Shown piece after piece: positions 40,187-49,661 of a stretch of DNA of 64,000 bases. Origin of the DNA: Murimonas intestini (GTDB lineage Bacteria > Bacillota > Clostridia > Lachnospirales > Lachnospiraceae); NCBI RefSeq assembly GCF_024622195.1, contig NZ_JANKBI010000001.1, positions 124,001-188,000 of the forward strand, in the 5' to 3' direction. The notes beneath the pieces were generated by a model. That model did no database searches, was not told where the DNA came from, and worked only from the letters and a program-made list of their open reading frames with translations. A program made the position numbers and the translations under genes. Position 1 is the first letter of the stretch; each line of letters starts with the position of its first letter.

Positions 40187-41878
40187 TTATATGCCGTTAC
40201 AGCAAACTTCACAGTCTTTTCGGAAAAATGAGATCCCATAGCAAGCTATCTTCCGATAACCTTCTGTGCGCAGTTCTTCCATGTAACCTTTTTCATAAAT
40301 CTGGTCCAAGGCCTTTCTGGCATCGCCTTCCAGATTGTCAATACTGTCAGATACCTTCACCTCAATGATAAATGCTCTGCCCCGCAGGGAAGGGCTCCTT
40401 ACCATCAGATCGGAGCGTCTATTCCCTGATTCCCGGTTAGACTTTACCAGATATGACTCACTCTGGCTCAATATTCCGGTCAGAAAGCCATGGTAGAAAT
40501 TCTCTGCACTGTCATAAAAGCTGATGGTGGACAAAAGCTGCTCCCCCAGGATTTCGCCCATCTTCCCGGCATCGCCTTCCTCCATTGCCCGATACAGATC
40601 CTGGAATCCGCGCTTCTTGATCCTCTCACGGAACCAGTAGAGGATGGTGCTTTGATAGATGCTCCGAACTTCCATATTGGGGATGCGGACATTCAGAAAT
40701 ATGGAAGACTCCTTGAAAAATTCACTCTCCTTTGTCAGATATCCGGTAAAATACAGGAAATTCCACAGGTTCTCACCATTTTCATGGATATCCTCATAAG
40801 TGATTTCTTCATGTACACGGATTTCCAGAGGTTCTCCCTCCAGAAGCATTTCAATCTGCCCTTTGGTTTCCCTGTCCGCCCGGGCGATCATGTCCTTGAT
40901 GATCTCATTGGAACTGGTATTGATCCAGTAAGGACGTGGGAATGCATGTGCATCCGCATCCAGGTCATAAAGAAATTTTATCACACTCCAGGGATTATAC
41001 ACTTCCGTATCCCCAAACTGGTATCCGTCATACCATTCCTTCATAGCAGGGAATCGTTCTTCCCTCTGGTAGTATGCCATTGCTCCACGTACTTCCGGTT
41101 CCGTAAATCCAAAATGCTCGCTGTATCTCTTATCCATCACAGAAATGATGTTCAGGTGGTTGAGCCCTGTGAATATGCTCTCTTTGGATATCCGAAAGCA
41201 TCCCGTGATCACAGCAAACTTCAGATAATCGTTAGTCTTTAATGCAGATTCAAAAAGAGAACGGATAAAATTGACCATTTTATCATAGAAACCTGCAAAA
41301 TGAGAACTTTCCAATGGCACATCATATTCATCCAAAAGGAGGACCGTCTTTTCTCCCGTTGCCAGATAAAGGCATCTGCTTAAAAATTTTAATGCTCCGG
41401 AATAGGCATCGTATCCTGCCTTCCCTTCTGCTATTTCCTGATACTGCTGCAGTTCTGTCTTTGAAAGCACGCCTTCTTTCATCAGGAAGCTATGCCGCTT
41501 AAATTCCTCTGCGATCTCTTCTTTAATTTTATAGTACGCTGATTCAAAACTGGCCTGCTTTGCAGATTTAAGGGTCAGGTTGATCACAGCATAGATTCCC
41601 ATTTGAGCCGTATATTCCTCTCCAGCTGCCATGATCTTAAGCCCTTCAAAAAGTTTCCGGTTTTGGCTTTTCTGTACGGGTTCTCTCACATCTTCAAAAA
41701 AATAGCGGAGCATGCTTAAATTTAAGGTCTTCCCAAACCGTCTGGGGCGGGTGAAAAGGTTCACCTTTCCTTTTAAATCCAGAAGTTCTTTAATAAAAAG
41801 TGTCTTATCCACGTAATAATAGCCGCCAGTCACAAGCTTTTCAAAATTGTCTACACCAATTGGCAATGCCTTTTTCAT
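40187..41878 (-). CDS. AAA-ATPase-like / PD-(D/E)XK nuclease superfamily protein
   Basis: 563 residues of a widespread family in gut anaerobes (AAA-ATPase-like plus DUF1703). Opening LPIGVDNFEKLVTGGYYYVDKTLFIKELL, Walker A-like RPRRFGKTLNLSML (about 43-56), Walker B-like VLLLDEYDVPL, and a C-terminal nuclease-like site with Asp in SDLMVR and IIEVKVS. Often many copies per genome; proposed mobile or anti-element function is unproven. Monocistronic, with its own terminator. Confidence 0.9.
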   Translation of the reverse strand: MKKALPIGVDNFEKLVTGGYYYVDKTLFIKELLDLKGKVNLFTRPRRFGKTLNLSMLRYFFEDVREPVQKSQNRKLFEGLKIMAAGEEYTAQMGIYAVINLTLKSAKQASFESAYYKIKEEIAEEFKRHSFLMKEGVLSKTELQQYQEIAEGKAGYDAYSGALKFLSRCLYLATGEKTVLLLDEYDVPLESSHFAGFYDKMVNFIRSLFESALKTNDYLKFAVITGCFRISKESIFTGLNHLNIISVMDKRYSEHFGFTEPEVRGAMAYYQREERFPAMKEWYDGYQFGDTEVYNPWSVIKFLYDLDADAHAFPRPYWINTSSNEIIKDMIARADRETKGQIEMLLEGEPLEIRVHEEITYEDIHENGENLWNFLYFTGYLTKESEFFKESSIFLNVRIPNMEVRSIYQSTILYWFRERIKKRGFQDLYRAMEEGDAGKMGEILGEQLLSTISFYDSAENFYHGFLTGILSQSESYLVKSNRESGNRRSDLMVRSPSLRGRAFIIEVKVSDSIDNLEGDARKALDQIYEKGYMEELRTEGYRKIACYGISFFRKDCEVCCNGI

Positions 41879-41972
41879 TTTTCTTTACCACCAAATTTCC
41901 AACGCCTGCTTTCGCCTTTCACATGCCGTTACCTGGATGTAATCCTATTTGCAGCGTCAGAAGTTCGTTGCC

Positions 41973-43199
41973 TTAAGAGGAAATTCCTCTCATATACAGA
42001 TCCATCGACTCGGCTACGATCTTAGAATGGGCGACCGCTTCTACGACGGTCCGCGCCCCGTTTACGACATCCCCGCTTGCAAAAATCTCTGGTCTTGAGG
42101 TCCGGCCTTTTTCATCTGCCAGCAGTAAACCGTGGGAGTTGGCTTCCAGGCCTTTCGTCGTGTTCACCAGTTGGTTCCGTGGTCCCTGGCTGATTGAGAT
42201 GATGACACTGTCAGCGTGATACAGTGTTTCTGTACCGGAAATACGTTCCACCGTGCCGTCTTCATTTTCTTGCACATCCGCAAAAATGACGCCTTCATCG
42301 GTGATTTCCAGTGGAATTTTCAGGTATATGAATTCTACGCCCTCTAAAACCGCATAATCGAATTCATGACGGCTTGCTGCTGCCGTGGATTCCCTTGAAA
42401 AGCACTGAAGTTCCCTGACGCCTTTTCTCAGTGCTGTTCTGGCTACATCCATCGCCGCATTTCCTGCCCCGATTACGATAACCTTCTCCCCAAGGTGAAA
42501 ACTGTCCGGATTGTTCAGGTAGTTGATTCCGTAGTGTACGTGCCCAAGTGTCTCACCTTTGATATGCAGGGCATTCGGGCGCCACACACCGGTTCCGATG
42601 AAGATAGACCGGTAGCCGTCTCTCAAAAGATCATCAATTGTGATGGCGCCTCCAATCGTTGTATTTGGCCTGACTTTGATTCCTTTCAGACGCAGGTGCC
42701 GGTACTCAAAGTCATCCAGTATACTTTTTGGCAGGCGGAACTCCGGTATTCCGTAACGGAGCACACCACCGATCTTATCTTTGCTTTCGAATATGGTTAC
42801 CTGATAACCTTTTCGGGCAAGGAGTACAGCTATGGTAAGTCCTGCCGGGCCGGAGCCGATAATAGCTGTACGCATCCCGTTGGACGGTGCCGGGCCTTTT
42901 ACCATTTTAGAACTGTACGTGCCGGAGATATAGTTTTCAATCGTAGAAAAATGTACCGGTGCACCTTTCCTTGCAAGTACACAGTGTCCTTCGCATTGTT
43001 TCTCATGATTGCAGATCAGGCTGCATACCGTAGTCAGAGGGTTGTTCTCAAACAGTTTCCGGCCCGCTTCATCCAGATGGCCGTCCAGCATCAGCCGGAT
43101 GACTTCCGGTATCGGAGTGCCGATGGGACACCCTTTTTGGCACTGCGGCTTTTTGCAGTTCAGGCAGCGGTTCGCCTCATCAAGTACATGTGCAGCCAT
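41973..43199 (-). CDS. GltD-like NAD(P)/FAD oxidoreductase
   Basis: 408 residues, homologous to the small subunit of glutamate synthase and NfnB-like proteins. N-terminal Fe-S domain with CLNCKKPQCQKGCPIGTPIP (13-32) and a second Cys set (CSLICNHEKQCEGHC); FAD motif GSGPAGLTIAVLLARKGY; NAD(P) motif VIGAGNAAMDVARTA; final GD motif ASGDVVNGARTVVEA. No large subunit is nearby, so it may act with another partner. About 115 bases separate it from the transporter gene upstream. Confidence 0.92.
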   Translation of the reverse strand: MAAHVLDEANRCLNCKKPQCQKGCPIGTPIPEVIRLMLDGHLDEAGRKLFENNPLTTVCSLICNHEKQCEGHCVLARKGAPVHFSTIENYISGTYSSKMVKGPAPSNGMRTAIIGSGPAGLTIAVLLARKGYQVTIFESKDKIGGVLRYGIPEFRLPKSILDDFEYRHLRLKGIKVRPNTTIGGAITIDDLLRDGYRSIFIGTGVWRPNALHIKGETLGHVHYGINYLNNPDSFHLGEKVIVIGAGNAAMDVARTALRKGVRELQCFSRESTAAASRHEFDYAVLEGVEFIYLKIPLEITDEGVIFADVQENEDGTVERISGTETLYHADSVIISISQGPRNQLVNTTKGLEANSHGLLLADEKGRTSRPEIFASGDVVNGARTVVEAVAHSKIVAESMDLYMRGISS

Positions 43200-43314
43200 A
43201 ATATAATTCCTCCTTCACTTCCGGTATTTGTAGCATCTTTATCCAGTTTGGTTGTTTTTTTCGTATCTATAGTATAGCATGTCCTTCTCAAAATTGCAGC
43301 CAAATGTTTTATGC

Positions 43315-44718
43315 CTAATTCTTTTTGTTTCTCTTTGCCCTGAGAAATTCTACGTTGGCTTCTACCTTCTTCTTTGTCAGCGGATATACAAATATCAGCA
43401 TTAAGGCAACACAGATAAAAAGGATTCCCGGAACAATCGTTGCCAGTTTATAAAGGCCGCTTAGTACTTCGGCTGTCTGGGTTTTTGCGGCAGATTCATA
43501 TCCGATGATGCCAAGCGCATACCCGCCGAGTCCCCCTGCAAGTGCCTGCCCTACTTTTCTTGCAAAAGAATAGACCGCATAGACCGTTCCATCCTCTCTT
43601 TTGCCACTCTTTACTTCCACATCATCGATGACGTCAATAATGTTTGCCCAGATAATCAGGTTAAAGTAGTTGACCCCCAGATAGCCAACAGCTGCCGCGA
43701 TAGCAAATACCCATACATGTTTCACATTCAGGAAGCCAAGCGCAAGGAAAACTGTCCCTGTAAAAATGGTTGCGGCGGCCGCTGATTCTTTCTTCCCGTA
43801 TTTCTTAACAACGGCTCCTGTAATTGTTGCCATGAGCAGGGAGCATACCATCGTGATCATATTGTAAACAGAAAGTGCTTTTATATTGCTAAAATAGTCC
43901 GCATAGAGATAGGTATTGACGCTGGAAAGCATCAGCGAACTCAGCAGAAGGAAAATGGCTGCGCCTATAATCCCAAGCAGCGCCCTGTTGGAGAAAATTG
44001 CTCCAAAAGTTTTTGCCAGGGAGATTTTCTCCGCATTCGGGTCTGGCTGGATCTTGATGCGCTCTATCGTACACTTATAGCAGATGATGTAACAGATAAT
44101 TGCGCATACTGAGAAGATACCTGCGACCACCGGGAAGATTTTCCCGTCATTCCGGATTACCTGTGTGCCGGATGCATCGGTCATATAGATGATCATCGGA
44201 CCACCCACACCGATCACAAGCTGTGCCAGTGTTGCACCGATACTCCTGAATGTGGAAAGTGCGGTACGCTCTTCCGGGACATCTGTGATCGCGGATGCCA
44301 TAGAACCGTATGGTATATTGATCCCGGTGTAGCAGATACTTCCCCACAGGATATATGTAACATACATATAGATCATCTTTACCGTCATTGAAGCGTCAGC
44401 CAGAGATGACTGGTACATCAGGAAACTGGCAATTGCCACCGGACCAGCCATGATCCGGATCCAGCGCTTGAATTTCCCGTCTTTTCCAGGCTTGCATGTA
44501 TCCACGATTCTGCCCATTGTGACATCCGTAAATGCATCCACAAACCTTGCCACAAGGAATAATGTACCCACGGCCGCCCCGCTGATACCAAGTACCTTCA
44601 TGTAAAATACCATGAGAAAAGTACTGGAAAACATAAATGTGAAATCATTTCCGAAATCACCGAACATATAGCCGATTTTATCTTTCAGGCCAAATGGTTT
44701 TACTGCTTTTTCATTCAT
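43315..44718 (-). CDS. GPH family sugar:cation symporter (MFS)
   Basis: 467 residues from the ATG at 44718 (AGGAGG upstream). Twelve predicted helices; the opening GLKDKIGYMFGDFGNDFTFMFSSTFLMVFY and the cation-site region RFVDAFTDVTMGRIVD are typical of MelB/YicJ-type symporters. It is 30 bases after the GH3 gene, in an operon with an intracellular beta-N-acetylhexosaminidase and an HAD protein. A glycoside importer (inference). Confidence 0.92.
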   Translation of the reverse strand: MNEKAVKPFGLKDKIGYMFGDFGNDFTFMFSSTFLMVFYMKVLGISGAAVGTLFLVARFVDAFTDVTMGRIVDTCKPGKDGKFKRWIRIMAGPVAIASFLMYQSSLADASMTVKMIYMYVTYILWGSICYTGINIPYGSMASAITDVPEERTALSTFRSIGATLAQLVIGVGGPMIIYMTDASGTQVIRNDGKIFPVVAGIFSVCAIICYIICYKCTIERIKIQPDPNAEKISLAKTFGAIFSNRALLGIIGAAIFLLLSSLMLSSVNTYLYADYFSNIKALSVYNMITMVCSLLMATITGAVVKKYGKKESAAAATIFTGTVFLALGFLNVKHVWVFAIAAAVGYLGVNYFNLIIWANIIDVIDDVEVKSGKREDGTVYAVYSFARKVGQALAGGLGGYALGIIGYESAAKTQTAEVLSGLYKLATIVPGILFICVALMLIFVYPLTKKKVEANVEFLRAKRNKKN

Positions 44719-44747
44719 CTTCCTTCCCTCCTGAAATGATTCTGGTA

Positions 44748-46457
44748 TCAGAATCTTGTCTCCCATCTTCCGCAGAATACATTTTCATTGTACCGTCCCT
44801 TAAACTCGCTTCTGCCCATCATCTTCTCCAGTGTTGCCGCGAAACTCTCGTGATGGTCCATATAAGAATTGATGTAGCACCTTGCCATCGGCACATCAAT
44901 CAGGTTATTTGTATTACTTAAGGATACAACAAATGTCGGGAGTTCTGACATATACCAGGGCTGTTTTGCAGGTTCATCCCATTTGACGCGCATGGTATTG
45001 TACTGGGCGAATCCCTGTACATTTAGAATCAGGAGTACACAGTCATAATTCTTTTTAAATTCCTCTATTTTGCCTTTCTTCGCCGGAACCTCAGAATCCA
45101 CCTGGAATCCTGCTTCTTCAAGCTGGGAAACGATATCCTCGATGATGTTCTTATCATTAGACTCAAACTTCATACCCGCGATTACAGTCGCCTCCGAGCC
45201 GATATACATCAGTTTTATTCGTTTGTATTTTTCCGGTGTCATCGGCAGGTAGTGCAGACGGTCCTTCACCAGCGTCACATACTTGTCTGCGAATGCTCTC
45301 GATGCCCTGTGGTGTTCCTCACACCCAACCACTGAAAGGTTTTCTTTCGGCGCTGTCAGAGCACCTTCCTTCTGAAGCGTGTGAAGGTTCAGTGCCGCCT
45401 TCACCCCGAGAATCCTGTGAAGTGCATCGTTTAGGCGTTCCTCCGTGATCGTTCCGTTTTTGTAGCCTTCCATCATGTAACCGAAATCTTCCTCCCTTTC
45501 ATTGAAAAACAGGTACATGTCGCAGCCTGCCGCTATTGCCTGCGGAACCTGGCGGCTTCTTGGTATTGTTGCACCGAACATTCCGATCATGTGGGAAGCA
45601 TCTGTTACGACAAGACCGTTGAATCCCAGCTGCCCCTTTAAAAGGCCGGTAATCAGTTCCGGTGCCAGTGTTGCCGGAAGGATATCCTCATCCCTGATGC
45701 CGGGGCGCAGCTTCTTAGAATATGCAGGAAGTGCGATATGTCCGGCCATGATTGTCATGACACCTTCCTCTATCAGCTCCCTGTAAACTTTACCGTATGT
45801 CTGGTCCCACTTCTCACAGCCGAACTCATTGATTCCCATAATCAGGTGCTGGTCATTTTCCTCTGTTCCGTCTCCCGGGAAGTGTTTCATACAGGTAGCC
45901 ATATTCTGCGTCTTCATTCCCTTGAAAAATGATTTTGCATAACGGATGACATCGTCCGGATTATCATTGAATGCCCGCAGCTGCACAATTGTATTTCTCC
46001 AGTTATAGGTCAGGTCTACAACCGGTGCAAAGTTCCAGTTGCATCCTACCGCAGCCGCTTCCCGCGCGGATATTTCCGCCATCTTAAATACCGCTTCCTC
46101 TGAATCGATCGCTGCCATAGCCGCCCCGTTTGCAATCGGCGTCCCGCCCTTTGTTCCTCCATTTCCACCTGCTTCACAGTTCGATGCAATCAGAAGCGGG
46201 ATTTTTGTCGTCTTTTGCAGGCAGTCTGCCATCTCCCACAATTCCTCTTTTGGTGCATTGTGGTAACGGATTGCCCCCGGATGGTAGGTATCCAAAATTT
46301 TTTTAATATTCTCCGGTTTTCTTTCTTCCCCGTTTGATACCATGTTGACAAAAAGCTGCCCGATTTTTTCCTCTGTGGTCATCCCAGCAATCGTGTCTTC
46401 CACCCACTGGATCTGTTCTTCATTCAGATAATAAGGTTTTTCTTTTAAATTTACCAT
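44748..46457 (-). CDS. GH3 glycosidase, NagZ-like
   Basis: 569 residues from the ATG at 46457 (AGGAGG upstream), no signal peptide. GH3 landmarks: FAPVVDLTYNWRN, then KHFPGDGTEENDQH (191-204), i.e. the NagZ-type KH-PG-G loop with Asp202/His204, and the nucleophile Asp in LVVTDASHM. The C-terminal ~200 residues form a second domain. Probably an intracellular beta-N-acetylglucosaminidase with a substrate delivered by the GPH transporter; the sugar is not certain. Confidence 0.88.
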   Translation of the reverse strand: MVNLKEKPYYLNEEQIQWVEDTIAGMTTEEKIGQLFVNMVSNGEERKPENIKKILDTYHPGAIRYHNAPKEELWEMADCLQKTTKIPLLIASNCEAGGNGGTKGGTPIANGAAMAAIDSEEAVFKMAEISAREAAAVGCNWNFAPVVDLTYNWRNTIVQLRAFNDNPDDVIRYAKSFFKGMKTQNMATCMKHFPGDGTEENDQHLIMGINEFGCEKWDQTYGKVYRELIEEGVMTIMAGHIALPAYSKKLRPGIRDEDILPATLAPELITGLLKGQLGFNGLVVTDASHMIGMFGATIPRSRQVPQAIAAGCDMYLFFNEREEDFGYMMEGYKNGTITEERLNDALHRILGVKAALNLHTLQKEGALTAPKENLSVVGCEEHHRASRAFADKYVTLVKDRLHYLPMTPEKYKRIKLMYIGSEATVIAGMKFESNDKNIIEDIVSQLEEAGFQVDSEVPAKKGKIEEFKKNYDCVLLILNVQGFAQYNTMRVKWDEPAKQPWYMSELPTFVVSLSNTNNLIDVPMARCYINSYMDHHESFAATLEKMMGRSEFKGRYNENVFCGRWETRF

Positions 46458-46514
46458 GTTGGTTCCTCCTGCTTTTTCAAGAATATGTTTCATCTGTTTC
46501 TTTCTTCTTATTTG

Positions 46515-47360
46515 TTATGGCCTCGTCAGGTTGTCTACAAACTGCTGTATCAGTCCCTTCTGATATTTACCCTGGAATGTATTGTTTTTCATCCTTTCTA
46601 CTGCGGCCTCGAGTTGTTCCCAACTTTCGGACTCACGGGATACGAGAATCGGATAATACAGGACGCCGTTTGATTGTGCCGCATCCATGTCTCCCGGCGC
46701 ATCTCCTGCCATCAGGACATGTTCTCTCACATACCCATAAGCCAGCAGCCTTTCAATACAGCTTTTCTTGGATCCCGCATTCTGCGCCAGAAGCACATCT
46801 ACATGTGTGAGAAGTTTAAATCTCGTCCATTCTTCTCTCACAGCCTCATAATTGGCCGAGGATACAATAGCAATATCACAGGTCTCATGAAGTTTCTTGA
46901 TGACGTCCTGAACATGGCCAAAGGGTTTGATATCCTCTTTCGGCAGTTCTGTGATTGCTTTATTTACTTCCTGCGACCAGTTCAGTGCCTTTTTCATACA
47001 AATACTGCCCGTTTCGCCAATCGCCTGTTCAAGCGCTGCATTAGACAACTCATCGGAATCCTCCGTCCATTTTACAAATGTCTGTACATCTTCGATCTTT
47101 GTATATAGCCGGTCCGCTTCCTCAAGAGCCGCAGCAAGACCCCTGAAACGGTTGATCCCTCTTGTCATAGAATAGAGGTTTACCTGATTCCAGCGCTTCA
47201 GGATCTCCTCCCTGTGTGCATCCAGTCCCCATTCTGTTACCATACACGGACCAAAACAGCGGATATGTTTGATATCCATACTGTCTATGGCACATCCGTC
47301 CGAATCAATGCAGACAAGATATTCTTTCTTTTTACTAAAATCCGAAAAGGGATTCCTCAT
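46515..47360 (-). CDS. HAD superfamily hydrolase
   Basis: 281 residues. Catalytic motif DSDGCAIDSMDIKH (about 19-32, DxDG), motif II with Ser in AIVSSANYEA, Lys and the final GDAPGDMDAAQ. No transmembrane part. First gene of the glycoside operon, so probably acts on a phosphosugar or dephosphorylates an intermediate; unproven. Confidence 0.87.
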   Translation of the reverse strand: MRNPFSDFSKKKEYLVCIDSDGCAIDSMDIKHIRCFGPCMVTEWGLDAHREEILKRWNQVNLYSMTRGINRFRGLAAALEEADRLYTKIEDVQTFVKWTEDSDELSNAALEQAIGETGSICMKKALNWSQEVNKAITELPKEDIKPFGHVQDVIKKLHETCDIAIVSSANYEAVREEWTRFKLLTHVDVLLAQNAGSKKSCIERLLAYGYVREHVLMAGDAPGDMDAAQSNGVLYYPILVSRESESWEQLEAAVERMKNNTFQGKYQKGLIQQFVDNLTRP

Positions 47361-47529
47361 TGTTTCATGTCCTCTCTTTCTCTTCTGATGTAATTAGCAT
47401 ACCTGTTTTCCCTCTATAAAAGAATAATAATATCCATTGTTTTTAGCACAATATTATGCTATTTTATATATAAAAACTATTTTGTCTTATTTTGACGAAT
47501 GATATATTCCCTTTTCGAGGTGGCAAACT
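47361..47529. promoter_or_regulatory. Divergent promoter region, glycoside operon and AraC gene
   Basis: 169 AT-rich bases between the HAD gene (minus) and the AraC gene (plus), with ribosome sites at both ends (GAGGTGG before 47530). No -35/-10 pair stood out clearly. Confidence 0.4.
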
Positions 47530-48768
47530 ATGGAACATAAACAACTGGATCTCTTTTATCAGGCTGTCACAGCCTGCAATGTAGGCTGCTGTGTAATCTT
47601 CAAAGATAACTCAAATCTTTCCCAGACTGACAACGGCTTGCGCCTTCGTCTTTATGAGGACTACAATTATCAGACCCTTCAGGTTTTTTTGGAACAGTAC
47701 ATAACTCCAGGCAGGCTCGTCCGGTATGAAGATGCTTTCGGTATGTTTCACATACTCCTGCATATCCCTTCCCAGTATTTGTATGATTACGAATCTCCTC
47801 ATTTTGTGATTGGCCCTTATCTTGAAAGCAGACCGCCAGAGGAACAGGTACAGCAGATTATGGAGCGGATGCACATTCCGGACCAGTTGTATCAAGACAT
47901 CCGGCTTTTTTATGGCTCCACGCCGGTACTCCCTGATATGGAGAGTTTTGAGTCCCTCGTCCTGAACCTGTCACAGGGACTGTTTCACACAGAATATACA
48001 GTTACACACTTGCCCGACAAGAATGAATTTCATATGGAAAACTCCCCCATGATTTTAAAGCTGCGCGAGAGGCCGCAGATTTCTGTCAGTACGATTGAAG
48101 AGCGTTACGAGGTGGAGAACCAGATGCTGGCTGCCATCTCCGCAGGTGATGACAAGAAGGCTCATGAATTATACCAAAAGTTCCAGACCTTCCAGCTTCG
48201 GCCCAGATCAGACAATGCCCTGCAGAATAAAAGGCATGGGGTCATTATCCTGAATACACTCTTTCGCAAGGCCGTGGAATCGGGAGGGGTGCCCCCTCTT
48301 TATATCGATGACCTTTCCGGGAAATTTGCCATCCTGATCAATGAAGCGCGTACAGAAAGAGCGCTGGATCACCTCTCTGCAGATATGCTGCGCAAATACT
48401 GCCTGATGGTGAAAAATCATTCCATGACCGGCTACTCTAAGGTTGTGAAAGAAGTCATTTCCTATATCGACTTTCACTATGCGGAAGATTTAAGCCTCGC
48501 ATTTTTTGCGGAAATGTTCAGTATGAGTAAAAACTACCTCTCCGGTCTCTTTAAAAAAGAAACCGGGATAACCCTGACTAATTATATTCATCAGGTACGT
48601 ATACGCAGGGCAGTCACACTGATTAATGCCTCTTCCCTGTCAATCACAACCATTGCCGCTTCCTGCGGATACAACGATATCAATTATTTTATACGAATGT
48701 TCCGGCGTTTCCTTGGCATGTCGCCGAAGCAGTACCAAAAGTCCATCCTGCATCCGGAGCAGCCTTAA
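47530..48768 (+). CDS. AraC family regulator of the glycoside operon
   Basis: 412 residues. Long N-terminal sensor part (about 1-300, no recognised motif) and a C-terminal AraC double HTH: DLSLAFFAEMFSMSKNYLSGLFKKETGITLTNYIHQVRIRRAV and the ASCGYNDINYFIRMFRRFLGMSPKQY signature. Divergent from the HAD-GH3-GPH operon, the probable target. Followed by a large inverted repeat. Confidence 0.92.
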   Translation: MEHKQLDLFYQAVTACNVGCCVIFKDNSNLSQTDNGLRLRLYEDYNYQTLQVFLEQYITPGRLVRYEDAFGMFHILLHIPSQYLYDYESPHFVIGPYLESRPPEEQVQQIMERMHIPDQLYQDIRLFYGSTPVLPDMESFESLVLNLSQGLFHTEYTVTHLPDKNEFHMENSPMILKLRERPQISVSTIEERYEVENQMLAAISAGDDKKAHELYQKFQTFQLRPRSDNALQNKRHGVIILNTLFRKAVESGGVPPLYIDDLSGKFAILINEARTERALDHLSADMLRKYCLMVKNHSMTGYSKVVKEVISYIDFHYAEDLSLAFFAEMFSMSKNYLSGLFKKETGITLTNYIHQVRIRRAVTLINASSLSITTIAASCGYNDINYFIRMFRRFLGMSPKQYQKSILHPEQP

Positions 48769-48819
48769 AAAGGGTTGTCGTTTAATTCTAGTTTTTAACC
48801 TTTCAACCCCGGAAATGAA

Positions 48820-48871
48820 ATTATCTCGTGAAATCCAGGCTTTTTTAAGCTTTGGATCATCACGAGATAAT
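48820..48871. repeat. Large inverted repeat downstream of the AraC gene
   Basis: Perfect 12-base arms ATTATCTCGTGA / TCACGAGATAAT 28 bases apart, continued inside by ATCCA / TGGAT and CTT / AAG around a T-rich centre. Very stable as a cruciform or hairpin. Only its T6 centre is U-rich, not the flank, so it is not a standard terminator. Sits at the edge of the second accessory block. Confidence 0.6.
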
Positions 48872-48935
48872 CTTCCAGATCTGTTTTTGCTGTGTCTGCG
48901 ATTGATGCCAATAGCACTCAACGGATATTATTACT

Positions 48936-49562
48936 TTATCTCATATTCTCAATTTCATCCTGCAGGTTTTTTAAAAATTTACCTGCGTGTGCACCATCCA
49001 TTTGCGTATGGTGGAACTGAAACGAGATAGACAAAAGTGCCTTATCGCCATCAATGCGGTATTTTCCCCATATAATAAATGGATTATTGAAAATACCACT
49101 ATTCATACCCACAGCGCCATCTAACTCTACATTCACAATCGCAGATGTGCCAATAATCATATAATTCTCAGACAGGTCATGGTCGGTACAGGTATCATGT
49201 ACCTCTTTTGTATATTGCAGATAATCAGCATTGAATTTTTCTAAGTCATCCGTAAATGCAATATCGCAGGAACTGACTTCCCCGTCTTTATTTGCAACAA
49301 TGGTATTGACAGCGATTTTATCATACTGCATCAGCTTATCTCCCACAGGCAGCAGATAAAATTCTTTTACAGACACTGCCGCTTTACCAATACAGAAATC
49401 TAGCAGCATATTGAACTTCATGCCATGACTTTTGCTTGCTTTAATTAACGGCATCACGTCGTAGGTCTTAAAAAATGTGACCATCGGATTCAGAGCTTTC
49501 ATCCATAGCTCATATGCCGAGGCTCTTGCTGTATCTTTAGGATTTACTTCTCTTACACTCAT
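48936..49562 (-). CDS. Chloramphenicol acetyltransferase-like protein
   Basis: 208 residues of the CAT fold. The catalytic motif reads SISFQFHHTQMDGAHAGKFL (HHxxxDG type), and the N-terminal RASAYELWMKALNPMVTF and the FIIWGKYRIDGDKALLSISFQ regions align with type A CAT. It could confer chloramphenicol resistance or acylate another small molecule. It stands alone in an AT-rich block beside a dispersed repeat. Confidence 0.85.
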   Translation of the reverse strand: MSVREVNPKDTARASAYELWMKALNPMVTFFKTYDVMPLIKASKSHGMKFNMLLDFCIGKAAVSVKEFYLLPVGDKLMQYDKIAVNTIVANKDGEVSSCDIAFTDDLEKFNADYLQYTKEVHDTCTDHDLSENYMIIGTSAIVNVELDGAVGMNSGIFNNPFIIWGKYRIDGDKALLSISFQFHHTQMDGAHAGKFLKNLQDEIENMR

Positions 49563-49625
49563 TATACTAGCCCTTTCGCTTTTTTCAAACCAATAAAGTA
49601 TATTATCGCTGCCCCCAATATGTGG

Positions 49626-49661
49626 GCAAATTTAAATCCCCCCTACAAACCGGGATTTATT
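49626..49661. repeat. Dispersed accessory repeat, copy 6
   Basis: GCAAATTTAAATCCC ... CGGGATTTA, with perfect arms TAAATCCC / GGGATTTA. It lies in the gap between CAT-like and methyltransferase genes. Confidence 0.55.

Noticed and set aside
40490..41242. 250-codon plus-strand frame opposite the AAA/PD-(D/E)XK gene
   Set aside because: No start signal and no recognisable content; antisense shadow.
42495..43277. 260-codon plus-strand frame opposite the GltD-like gene
   Set aside because: Antisense to a strongly supported coding region with no ribosome site; composition not protein-like.
48936..49562. Proven chloramphenicol resistance
   Set aside because: The CAT fold and HHxxxDG motif are clear, but related acetyltransferases do not all act on chloramphenicol.
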